From Pedobacter sp. MC2016-15 (GTDB lineage Bacteria > Bacteroidota > Bacteroidia > Sphingobacteriales > Sphingobacteriaceae), in NCBI RefSeq assembly GCF_026239695.1, contig NZ_JAPIVS010000008.1:124001-188000 (forward strand): DNA of 64,000 bases, given 5' to 3'. The notes below the pieces were generated by a model that ran no database searches, had not been told where the DNA came from, and worked only from the letters and a program-made list of their open reading frames with translations. Position numbers and translations under genes: made by a program. Positions 57,182 to 64,000 of the stretch are shown one piece after another. Positions within the stretch are counted from its first letter, which is position 1, and each line of letters opens with the position of its first letter.

Positions 57182-58717
57182 TTAGCCCGCAGAGGCTAAT
57201 AAACGTCTTTTCGCTGATAGTTTATGAATCAATATTTTCAGTCTTGAACGATAATCTTCTCCTAGCCATTTCACATAATCCCGTGTCACTTTGCTCAGGC
57301 ATTTACCATATAATTTAACCCTGTAATCAATCTCCCTGTCAAGCGAAGGGATCAGATCCAGTGCTTCCTGTTCATCATCAGAATTTTCCAGGCACATCAT
57401 CGCATGCTGACGAATGGAGTCGCGCATTACTGTTTTTGCTTTTGCACCACTATTTATCGCTTTTTGGTAAGCGGCAACTACATCAAAAGCCACCTCCAGG
57501 CTATTGGAGAACTGGTTTCGCATTTCCAGTGGTATGGTATGTGTATCGCGCTCTGCAGAATGTAAACTTTGGTGGTAAACATCAGGGTGCTCAAAAACAT
57601 GTTTCCAGTCAATCTCAGTATGCCATTCGCCAAAACGCTCAATATTATTGCCCAGATCGGTCACAGTAAATGACTTCTTGCCCGCCAGCCTCCTTGCGCC
57701 CCTGCCCACCATCTGGTGGTAAAGCGTCAGAGATGTCGTGGCCCGGTAGAGAATTACAGATTGGATAGTAGGTTCATCAAAACCTGTTGTTAAGATAGAA
57801 ACTGATGTCAGTATAGCACCTTTAGTTTTTTTAAACCAGGCAAGAATTTCTACCCGCTCATCTGCAAGCGTCTTGTTATCCAGGTGCCGGATAGGGTAGC
57901 CAGCTTTGGTAAATGCCTCGAGGACACATCTGGATGCAAAGATGCCGTTATTAAAAATGAGTGTTTTCTTCTTTACAGAGTACTCACGGTAGGCATGCAG
58001 CAGAAGGTCAAGCATAACTTCTGATCCATAAAGCGCATCCGAACTGCTAACCGTATAATCTCCCGTCAATCCCATATTCAGCGAATTTAGTTCCACTTCG
58101 TAAGACTTTATCTTAGGGCTGGCCAGAAAACCATTACCAATCAATGACGAAATAGATTCGCCGAGAATTAATTCTTTGTAAAATTTATTCATAGGCAGAT
58201 TGATGTCCGAGGAAAAAGGCGTAGCTGTTACACCAATGACCGAGGCATTTGGAAAATTGCCCAATAGCTTGTGAAAGGAATTGTGATGTGCTTCGTCCAC
58301 GATAACCAGTCCTACGTCAGCAGTGTTGATCAGCTTATCCTGAATTCTACGTTTCAGTGTTTCCACCATAGCTACGTAACATTCAAATTTGTCTTTCAGA
58401 GGAATATTTTTAACACTGCTATCGATCACCTTATTCGTCACTCCACTCTTTTTCAGCGCAGTTGTTGTCTGCCGGCAAAGTTCGGTACGATGCGTCAGTA
58501 CAATAACTTTTTTACCATAAGTAGCGATAAATCTTTTAGCAATTTCAGAAAAAATCACTGTTTTGCCTCCGCCAGTCGGAAGTTGATACAGTAGTCGCGC
58601 GCCCTTGTCATGCTGGTCTTCTAATCTGTCAAAAATCGCTTGCAGATCATGTTGCTGATAAGAGTATAACTTCCTCTTTGTTGCAGGAAGGATGGCGGAG
58701 TGATTTTCTGGTTGCAT
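57182..58717 (-). CDS. SF2 DEAD/DEAH-box helicase
   Basis: A 511-residue superfamily 2 helicase; start at ATG 58717 (MQPENHSAILPATKRKLYSYQQHDLQ), as the extra 40 residues of the longer frame look non-coding. Motifs: I LPTGGGKTVIF, Ia VLTHRTELCRQT, II IVDEAHH, III GVTATPF, IV TLIFNNGIFASRCV, V SILTTGFDEPTIQSVILYR, VI YHQMVGRGARR. This resembles the RecG/ SSL2-like restriction-type helicases (e.g. RadD/YejH). The C-terminal ~140 residues are helical and not recognised. No nuclease or restriction genes are adjacent, so a defence role is unsupported. Divergent from the 2'-5' RNA ligase-like gene. Confidence 0.88.
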   Translation of the reverse strand: MQPENHSAILPATKRKLYSYQQHDLQAIFDRLEDQHDKGARLLYQLPTGGGKTVIFSEIAKRFIATYGKKVIVLTHRTELCRQTTTALKKSGVTNKVIDSSVKNIPLKDKFECYVAMVETLKRRIQDKLINTADVGLVIVDEAHHNSFHKLLGNFPNASVIGVTATPFSSDINLPMNKFYKELILGESISSLIGNGFLASPKIKSYEVELNSLNMGLTGDYTVSSSDALYGSEVMLDLLLHAYREYSVKKKTLIFNNGIFASRCVLEAFTKAGYPIRHLDNKTLADERVEILAWFKKTKGAILTSVSILTTGFDEPTIQSVILYRATTSLTLYHQMVGRGARRLAGKKSFTVTDLGNNIERFGEWHTEIDWKHVFEHPDVYHQSLHSAERDTHTIPLEMRNQFSNSLEVAFDVVAAYQKAINSGAKAKTVMRDSIRQHAMMCLENSDDEQEALDLIPSLDREIDYRVKLYGKCLSKVTRDYVKWLGEDYRSRLKILIHKLSAKRRLLASAG

Positions 58718-58876
58718 TTCCCTATAACTATCAAGTGACCAAAAGGTTTTAGAATCTATTTCTAGGTGAGATCTTTGTTTTGAAAAGGGAGAATTTGGAG
58801 AGAGATTCTGGATATAATAACTAGTTTTTGATAACAATTATGGCGTTACGATGTTAATCTGGCACGCCCATACTGG

Positions 58877-59386
58877 ATGAACATGAATAATGAAGCAGAA
58901 AAAGTATTAATCTTAACAGTGAGAATGGATGAGGTTTCACAATCGTATTTTGATGCGCTGCGTGTGGAACATTTTCCTGCTGAGCGCAATTTCCTGAAGG
59001 CACATCTGACCTTGTTTCATAAACTACCCGATACCGCGGAGACAGTAGATATACTTTCAGATTTGACTGTCTCTCCATTTGTCGTAAAAGTTACCACACT
59101 TATCAATCTGGGTGCTGGGGTTGCTTTCCGGCTGGAGGGAGCAGAACTAACTGCGCTTCGTGCATCTCTATCTAAAGCATATGCGGAACATCTGAGTCCC
59201 CAGGACAAACAGGGTTTCAGGGGCCACGTTACTGTTCAGAATAAGACAAGCCCAGAAATAGCGCGTACATTGCTGGCCAGACTTTCAGAGGATTTTAACC
59301 CTTTTGAAGTTAGTGCGGTTGGTATTGATCTCTGGTATTACCTTGGCGGGCCCTGGGAGCACAAGCAGTATTTTCCTTTTCGATAA
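58877..59386 (+). CDS. 2'-5' RNA ligase/phosphodiesterase family protein
   Basis: A 169-residue 2H phosphoesterase. The two catalytic HxT motifs are visible: KAHLTLFHKLP (His about 43) and RGHVTVQNKTS (His about 114). The fold (ILTVRMDEVSQSYFDALRVEHFPAERNFLKAHLTLFHKL) matches the LigT/2'-5' RNA ligase group, which hydrolyses or ligates 2'-5' bonds or 2',3'-cyclic phosphates. ATG 58883 is an alternative start. Convergent with the NIPSNAP gene (22-base gap). Confidence 0.83.
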   Translation: MNMNNEAEKVLILTVRMDEVSQSYFDALRVEHFPAERNFLKAHLTLFHKLPDTAETVDILSDLTVSPFVVKVTTLINLGAGVAFRLEGAELTALRASLSKAYAEHLSPQDKQGFRGHVTVQNKTSPEIARTLLARLSEDFNPFEVSAVGIDLWYYLGGPWEHKQYFPFR

Positions 59387-59408
59387 GAGTGCTCAGAGGG
59401 TCTAATTC

Positions 59409-60200
59409 TTAAATGTCTGAATAATCTGCCGGATACAGGAACCACGTATTTCCTTTAGAAACATTGTGTTGATACTCTGGCATGGCCGAAAGTTTTCTCC
59501 AGTAATCGTCTTTTGTAAAGGCATCCCAGTGTTTGTCTCTGTCTGCACGGTTTTCAAATGTGGTCATATACATTAGGTTTGGCATTGCAGTTCCGGCGAC
59601 TACCTGTCCGTAAAAAATTGCATTGAAATTCAGTCTTTTAAATAAACTCACTTCATCGCCTGTATTAAACATGCGGATTTTATTGGCCGAAATCTTTTCT
59701 GTTGGACCTTCATAACTTCTCAATTCATACACCCTGTCCTTTTTTGCGGCGCTGAGCTGAGGCAGGGAGTACTTCGGACTTTTATAAAACGCATCCAGCA
59801 GGATCGTTTCAATTCTGTTGTAAGGAGCGATATTGTAGGCAGCATCAAGGTAGTCGGCACCATCCAACAGATATTGTTTGTCTTTTTGTAATCTCGCATC
59901 CAGTTTAAAAAAATCATCTCTGGAAGCGAAGGGGATGAGCACATAGATCAGCTTTTCTTCAGTAGCCTTAACCGGATCTGTAATAGGTTTAAAGACACCG
60001 ATGCTTGAAATGCCTGCCCTGTGCAATGCCGGAATAAAGGCCTTGCTTAAATACTGGTCGACACGGGTTTCCTGATCAGCGGTGCTTAGATGATAGATCT
60101 TAAGCTGATAAAAATCAAGTTTCGGAGTAGCGGTTGAGATATGAGGTGCCAGTGCAATAAGCAGCAACAGGAAAAATAGCGTTAATACTTTCTTAGACAT
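59409..60200 (-). CDS. Secreted NIPSNAP family protein
   Basis: A 263-residue protein with a signal peptide (LTLFFLLLLIALAPHISTA). Two NIPSNAP-type ferredoxin-like domains: KLDFYQLKIYHLSTADQETRVDQYLSKAFIPALHRAGISSIGVF and RVYELRSYEGPTEKISANKIRMFNTGDEVSLFKRLNFNAIFYGQVVAG. Bacterial members are secreted, of unknown function. Monocistronic. Codon use and composition fit the surroundings. Confidence 0.87.
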   Translation of the reverse strand: MSKKVLTLFFLLLLIALAPHISTATPKLDFYQLKIYHLSTADQETRVDQYLSKAFIPALHRAGISSIGVFKPITDPVKATEEKLIYVLIPFASRDDFFKLDARLQKDKQYLLDGADYLDAAYNIAPYNRIETILLDAFYKSPKYSLPQLSAAKKDRVYELRSYEGPTEKISANKIRMFNTGDEVSLFKRLNFNAIFYGQVVAGTAMPNLMYMTTFENRADRDKHWDAFTKDDYWRKLSAMPEYQHNVSKGNTWFLYPADYSDI

Positions 60201-60375
60201 GAAGTTGGATATTTGATTAGTCAGTAATACTCGCTAAGTTAATCAATAACTTTTTCAATGACATATAAAAATTGTTTGTAATGTCAATCTTCCAAAGGGC
60301 AATCGTATCAATGTTCTTTTTATTGGCCAGATATTTGTATGATATTATCATCTATCAACTAAACATATCAACAAC

Positions 60376-60636
60376 ATGAAATTATCCAGGGAATTTTTAA
60401 ATGACTTTAAAGCTAGCAATGTCAAAATCGGTGATATTATTACTTTTAAGAGGTCAGAATATGAAACCAATGGAATAGCGGGGTTATCAAATGAAGAATT
60501 TGTGCAGAAATGGAAGGATTTTACCGCCAAATTAAACGATACAATTAAATTTAAACTAATGCCGGCCAAATTTGACCCGAGCGGCAACGGAGTTTCACTC
60601 ATCGTTACACGCTTGAATCTTATGCCAACGGCGTAA
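60376..60636 (+). CDS. Small conserved-looking hypothetical protein
   Basis: An 86-residue protein with no signal peptide. Mixed helix/strand pattern: FLNDFKASNVKIGDIITFKRSEYE, then LSNEEFVQKWKDFTAKLNDTIKFKLMPAKFDPSGNG, then VSLIVTRLNL. It reads like a small cytoplasmic protein; function unknown. A -7-like GATATTTG lies at 60330-60337 and a good terminator follows at 60717-60750, which supports a real transcript. Confidence 0.65.
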   Translation: MKLSREFLNDFKASNVKIGDIITFKRSEYETNGIAGLSNEEFVQKWKDFTAKLNDTIKFKLMPAKFDPSGNGVSLIVTRLNLMPTA

Positions 60637-60716
60637 TATTAAGTATTTGATTGCTCTCACCGGCTCCACGATCAGTGGACAGATGTATTTCTCAGAGCAT
60701 TTAAACGATATTTTGG

Positions 60717-60750
60717 GTCCGGAGGAAACTATTCCTGCCGGACTTTTTTA
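60717..60750 (+). terminator. Rho-independent terminator
   Basis: GTCCGG-AGGAA, a 4-nt loop, TTCCT-G-CCGGAC, then TTTTTTT. An 11-bp stem with one bulged G and a strong T-run. It ends the 86-residue protein's transcript and may also serve the convergent gene at 60758. Confidence 0.85.
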
Positions 60751-60757
60751 ATTACAA

Positions 60758-61291
60758 TTATTTCTTAAGTACCATGCCATTGAGACTCGTATATTTCTCA
60801 TTTGGACTTATTCCTTCTCCCCAAGATGGGGATGGAACGAACTCCAGCGTTGTGCTGTCTTTAAGTTTTAAGTTGACAGGGTGTCTATTTCTCCTTGTTT
60901 TATCGGATATCAACACTTCTATCATATCCTTTTGACCATTATCGCCGATGTCGGCAATTATATTCATGTCATTCAGATTATTATACATCACTGTATCGTT
61001 TTTTGAATACTTGACGCCGCCTCCCAAAAATTGAATATAAAAAGTCGGCTCTTTTTTAAAAGGGTGGGAGAATAGTTCAAGTTTCAACGTTATTTCAATA
61101 CCGTTTTGCTTCGTATACCAGGTTCCTGCAAATTTCTTGAGTTTAGGAAAAACAACCAGAGTGCCAGATTTAGGTGGTGAAATTAGAAAATTATGGATTT
61201 GCCCATCAATTGTATCCTGAACTTGTGCATTGGATTTTTGAAGGACAAGAATGAGTATGATGGAGAGGGAAATTTCTATAATCGTTTTCAT
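60758..61291 (-). CDS. Secreted hypothetical protein, DUF6705-like
   Basis: A 177-residue protein; start at ATG 61291 (MKTIIEISLSIILILVLQKSNAQ) because it gives a signal peptide and leaves 10 bases to the upstream stop. The mature part has KLKKFAGTWYTKQNGIEITLKLEL and YIQFLGGGVKYSK, a lipocalin-like beta pattern reminiscent of DUF6705 secreted proteins (weak). Downstream partner of the membrane-anchored gene at 61302; probable two-gene operon. Confidence 0.65.
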   Translation of the reverse strand: MKTIIEISLSIILILVLQKSNAQVQDTIDGQIHNFLISPPKSGTLVVFPKLKKFAGTWYTKQNGIEITLKLELFSHPFKKEPTFYIQFLGGGVKYSKNDTVMYNNLNDMNIIADIGDNGQKDMIEVLISDKTRRNRHPVNLKLKDSTTLEFVPSPSWGEGISPNEKYTSLNGMVLKK

Positions 61292-61301
61292 AAATGTTAT
61301 A

Positions 61302-62360
61302 TTAATCACCTACTGACACTACCAGATAACAACCATCCAGTTTATGAAAATGATTGTTATTAAACCCCACAGTGAGGATATTGAACCCCTTCATATGCTG
61401 ATTAAATAAATCCAGCGTGCCCCATTCACCATTATGATAATAACCTCCGGAAGGTAAATTGTCAGCAAGCAAAAAACTGATAGGGTGCTTAAATTTTACT
61501 GTATCTGAGCCAATTTTAAGCTGGAAATAGCCCATTCCGTACCACCTTGCCAGTCGCGATGATGGTGCTGCCGCCATAGAGAAATAGCTGCCGGATTGAT
61601 ATTTCTGTTTTAAAAAATAGTCGAGTGTGATAGCTGATTTTGGATTGTCCCAAGCGTAGTGCTTCAAACCAGTTTTATGGCTGTAATCCGTTACAGGCAG
61701 TAATTGATGGAAGTTGTTTTCGTATTCGGTGGGAACACTGATAGAACTTGTTTTAGGAATAAATACTTGTAAGACTTCTCCATTTACTGACATGATGTAA
61801 GTCATAGGGTTCTCTTCTTCATAGACGGTAACTCCATCAGCTTTGGACAGCAATTCTTGCAGCAGGCTTGAAAGCGCTTCCGGTGCCATTGCTAAATCTT
61901 TATTGATATTTTTATAAGCGATCTTCTGATTCTTCCCAGTTTTCAGGTAATCGTTGTAATGATCTGCGTAGAGCAGATGTCCGTTGAAGGGTCTGCCGAA
62001 AGCTGTGCTGCCTGTTTCATTCAAGCTGTCCAACGCTTTGCCGGTACTGTCTATTCGGTAGTAAGTCACCGAATACGTAGGCTGCTCGTATTCTTTTGGC
62101 TTGAATTCCTCAACGCTTTCTACGATGATATTATTATTAATAGAGTCCCGGTAAAGAGCTCTTGGCCTGGCGCCGGTAAATAGGGGTATAATTTGATAGT
62201 TTGTATTATCTATCTTTTCATTTACTGCCGGATAGCTCTTGTATTTTTCCGGTAGGCGGGAGAGGAAATAGTTTTCACTCCTGAAGTAACGCCATGCTGT
62301 TATGCCCAGGAAAACGATTAACATGGTCGATGCAATGATATACAATCTCTTTTTTTCCAT
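61302..62360 (-). CDS. Membrane-anchored hypothetical protein
   Basis: A 352-residue protein with an N-terminal anchor (LYIIASTMLIVFLGITAWRYF) and a large outside domain of mixed beta strands (NYQIIPLFTGARPRALYRDSINNNIIVESVEEF, HAYWAWDNP-like aromatic stretches, GYFQLKIGSDTVKFKHPISFLLADNLPSGGYY). No catalytic motif recognised. Upstream gene of an operon with 60758-61291 (10-base gap). Function unknown. Confidence 0.68.
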   Translation of the reverse strand: MEKKRLYIIASTMLIVFLGITAWRYFRSENYFLSRLPEKYKSYPAVNEKIDNTNYQIIPLFTGARPRALYRDSINNNIIVESVEEFKPKEYEQPTYSVTYYRIDSTGKALDSLNETGSTAFGRPFNGHLLYADHYNDYLKTGKNQKIAYKNINKDLAMAPEALSSLLQELLSKADGVTVYEEENPMTYIMSVNGEVLQVFIPKTSSISVPTEYENNFHQLLPVTDYSHKTGLKHYAWDNPKSAITLDYFLKQKYQSGSYFSMAAAPSSRLARWYGMGYFQLKIGSDTVKFKHPISFLLADNLPSGGYYHNGEWGTLDLFNQHMKGFNILTVGFNNNHFHKLDGCYLVVSVGD

Positions 62361-62536
62361 TAAAAGTAAATGATGTGGAATCTTATTCCGCGACTAAAAT
62401 ACGCTTAGTTTTTAAAAAATTTAGTTTGAATTTAACTACAGACAACTATTTGATGACATCTTATAATATGGAAGTAGAATGAGTTCTTCAAAAGATATAT
62501 TTATATTAGCGTATTGATTATACAAATAGTAGACTT

Positions 62537-62818
62537 ATGGAAATTTTATTAAAAGAATATGAAAGCAAAGGCTCTGCAACGGCGCAGGACAATGATATAC
62601 GTGTAGGTGCAATGACCTATTCCATCGCAGGGCCAGAACTCATCATTATAGATTCTACACATGTTGAACCAGCTTATAATGGTAAAGGTGTTGGCCAGCA
62701 AATGTTGTATAAGATCGTAGAAATGGCGAGGGAGAAGAATATTAAAATTATTCCGTTATGTCCATTTGCTGCAAGCATGTTCAAGAAACTGGATGATATC
62801 AGAGATGTATTGAAGTGA
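62537..62818 (+). CDS. Small GNAT-type N-acetyltransferase
   Basis: A 93-residue protein of the short acetyltransferase family (YjdJ/Gcn5-related, Acetyltransf_CG). The acetyl-CoA binding motif is IDSTHVEPAYNGKGVGQQMLYKIVEMAREKNIKIIPLCPFAASMF: loop NGKGVG and the conserved P-L-C-P-F. Such mini-GNATs miss the N-terminal strands of full GNATs. Acceptor unknown. Followed by a secreted small protein gene. Confidence 0.85.
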   Translation: MEILLKEYESKGSATAQDNDIRVGAMTYSIAGPELIIIDSTHVEPAYNGKGVGQQMLYKIVEMAREKNIKIIPLCPFAASMFKKLDDIRDVLK

Positions 62819-62822
62819 TAAT

Positions 62823-62838
62823 ATATTGATATCAATAT
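62823..62838. promoter_or_regulatory. Perfect 16-bp AT-rich palindrome
   Basis: ATATTGATATCAATAT, fully symmetric, four bases after the acetyltransferase stop and 58 bases before the next start. Possible operator; AT-rich palindromes of this length also occur by chance. Confidence 0.35.
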
Positions 62839-62896
62839 GCCCAACGTGAATGCTAATGAGATAATCTACAATTCCTGTAAATCAAGGACTAGTGTT

Positions 62897-63244
62897 ATGA
62901 AAAAAGTCTTTTTACTTCTTTTTACTCTTATCACGTTAAATTCTTTTGCTCAGTCTGTAAAATACAAGATAATTACCCAAAGTGAGTCTGTAAGGTTGCT
63001 GGAATCCATCAGTAATTTTGAGGTTTTTACCGGAAAACAGCTTCACGTATCAATCTTTAGATCATCAAATGGTTCTGGTAACGCCAAGCTTCCAGAGTCT
63101 GATGAGGTTTCTTATAATTTCATATTTTGTGTAGCTCATTTCGATGAAAATCCAGATAGTAAGGTTTTCAGCGTAGGCCCGTTTATAAACCCCATAATTA
63201 GTAATAAAGCTGACTCAGGAGATTCTATCGATTTCATTATTTAA
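62897..63244 (+). CDS. Secreted small hypothetical protein
   Basis: A 115-residue protein; start at ATG 62897 (MKKVFLLLFTLITLNSFAQ), which is a full signal peptide; the open frame upstream is not needed. Mature part: SVKYKIITQSESVRLLESISNFEVFTGKQLHVSIFR then EVSYNFIFCVAHFDENPDSKVFSVGPF, a short beta-rich secreted domain with one Cys. No family recognised. It stands downstream of the acetyltransferase gene. Confidence 0.65.
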   Translation: MKKVFLLLFTLITLNSFAQSVKYKIITQSESVRLLESISNFEVFTGKQLHVSIFRSSNGSGNAKLPESDEVSYNFIFCVAHFDENPDSKVFSVGPFINPIISNKADSGDSIDFII

Positions 63245-63494
63245 ACAGGAGTTTTTGATAATAGGAAGAAAGTTAAGCTTACAGTTAGTCAGTATGGGAT
63301 TCAGATTAAATAGAATCCTATTTAAAAGGTAGCTGCCCATCTATCACTGTCGTTTGCGTATTATCTCTTATTGTTGAATTGTATCTGATGAATCATCGTC
63401 GAGGCAAATTCTTGCTGGCTAGGTATTGTAGATGGAGCTTTGATTTTATTTAAAATTTCGTTTATTTGAATACAAAGTTTATAATAATTTGATC

Positions 63495-64000
63495 ATGATG
63501 AGAAAGGTTATCAGCATTATATTGTTTTCCATTATTACCATTGTCAGTGCTAAAGGACTGGATTTGAACTCACCCAATGGTTCAGTGAAAGTGAGCGTAA
63601 AAGTGTCAGACCGGGTCTACTACAGTGTATGTAGGGAAGATATCCCTCTTCTTGAACAATGTCATCTTGGTTTAGATATTAAAGGTCTTAGCAGCGATAA
63701 AAAGTTGAAAGTCACTAGTGTCAAATCATTGCGTATATCACAGGAGCTGAATCCCGTAACTCCGATGAAATTTTCTAAAATTAATGATCTCTGCAATGCC
63801 ATGCTGATAAAACTTTCGAATGGACTTAATGTAGAGTTTCGGGCCTACAATGATGGTATAGCCTATCGGATCATTACAGCGGCTAAGGGTGATCAAAATG
63901 GTAAAGTGAAAATAAGTGATGAAGATGTAACATTGAACCTACCGGACGACTATCTGCTGCATTTACAACCTGCAAAAGATTTCACTTCCAATTATGAAAC
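63495..64000 (+). CDS. GH97 family glycoside hydrolase, N-terminal part (cut by window edge)
   Basis: Translation from ATG 63495 (MMRKVISIILFSIITIVSAK signal peptide; ATG 63498 is an alternative) is open to the right edge, 168 codons. The segment DLNSPNGSVKVSVKVSDRVYYSVCREDIPLLEQCHLGLDI, then NGLNVEFRAYNDGIAYRIITA, is the N-terminal beta-supersandwich of GH97 (SusB family), which includes alpha-glucosidases and alpha-galactosidases. The catalytic barrel lies beyond the window, so inverting or retaining type cannot be told. Upstream 250 bases hold no gene, only weak promoter-like AT-rich sequence. Confidence 0.85.
   Translation, partial: MMRKVISIILFSIITIVSAKGLDLNSPNGSVKVSVKVSDRVYYSVCREDIPLLEQCHLGLDIKGLSSDKKLKVTSVKSLRISQELNPVTPMKFSKINDLCNAMLIKLSNGLNVEFRAYNDGIAYRIITAAKGDQNGKVKISDEDVTLNLPDDYLLHLQPAKDFTSNYE

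Noticed and set aside
57182..58717. SF2 helicase and patatin as parts of an anti-phage system
   Set aside because: The genes are 50 kb apart, alone, and without nuclease, nucleotidyltransferase, methylase or TIR partners.
60683..60751. 22-codon open frame starting MYFSEHLND
   Set aside because: It runs through the terminator stem at 60717-60750 and has no supporting motif or promoter; treated as chance.
1..64000. CRISPR arrays, tRNA/rRNA genes, insertion sequences, prophage or integrase genes
   Set aside because: None seen: no regularly spaced repeats, no cloverleaf-like GTTCGANNC arm context, no transposase or integrase motif in any frame.

Overview
The window is a stretch of chromosome from a Bacteroidota bacterium, most likely a Pedobacter/Mucilaginibacter-type member of the Sphingobacteriaceae. 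Reasons: many secreted glycoside hydrolases (GH16, GH92, GH97, GH109, six-hairpin enzymes, a sulfatase), LytS/LytTR and short Crp/Fnr regulators, almost no Shine-Dalgarno sequences, and several promoters of the Bacteroidota form TTTG-N19/20-TAnnTTTG. Both edges cut genes: a sulfatase C-terminus at the left and a GH97 N-terminus at the right. I saw no rRNA, tRNA, CRISPR array, insertion sequence or phage gene. No gene-free stretch exceeds 300 bases.

Layout. 1-7.3 kb: sulfatase end, alpha/beta hydrolase, ridA copy 1, six-hairpin glycosidase, DJ-1/PfpI protein, GH109-like oxidoreductase, patatin. 7.3-14 kb: TetR with an SDR, lipoprotein, GDPD, a Crp/Fnr regulator with its SDR, and a cNMP-domain/thioredoxin-reductase-like fusion. 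14-22 kb: a periplasmic three-subunit molybdenum aldehyde oxidoreductase (paoABC-like), an orphan PAS histidine kinase, an acetylesterase-SDR pair. 22-27.3 kb: tail-anchored small protein, MG2-like secreted protein, HxlR/old-yellow-enzyme divergon, AraC regulator. 27.3-34.8 kb: a module of flippase-like membrane protein, LytS-LytTR pair, GMC oxidoreductase-Gfo/Idh-desaturase operon and a secreted PPC-domain protein. 34.8-42.5 kb: DUF308 gene with a second Crp/Fnr, TIM-barrel protein, GH16, ADH-SDR operon, a decayed DUF748 gene. 42.6-50.6 kb: divergent glycosidase/GH92, divergent DeoR/5'-nucleotidase, third Crp/Fnr with ridA copy 2, SIMPL protein. 50.6-64 kb: frameshifted LuxR gene, ArsR-oxidoreductase pair, M61 peptidase, HxlR/hydrolase divergon, SF2 helicase, 2'-5' RNA ligase-like protein, NIPSNAP, small unknowns and GH97.

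The most informative signal is in the intergenic DNA. Many small regulator genes sit beside one enzyme gene and carry readable operators: perfect palindromes (HxlR, ArsR, SDR promoter), a 21-bp-period direct repeat (AraC), triple TTGC-N8-GCAA sites (DeoR). Three Crp/Fnr paralogues have three different palindromes, each found twice, and in five of six cases the palindrome centre lies 29-30 nt before a -7-like box ending in TTTG (class II activator geometry). Both ridA paralogues share a TGTGA-N6-TCACA site, and the regulator beside copy 2 has the Arg-Glu-x3-Arg recognition helix of E. coli CRP.

The best candidate for an undescribed system is the 27.3-34.8 kb module. Its two divergent intergenic regions carry the same 49-nt element (38/49 identical) with two CGGGC repeats 21 bp apart, the spacing expected for a LytTR dimer. 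I infer a LytS-LytTR-controlled membrane-lipid or envelope-modification regulon; this is untested. Two genes (DUF748, LuxR) are broken by apparent loss of a single G, which could be decay or assembly error.
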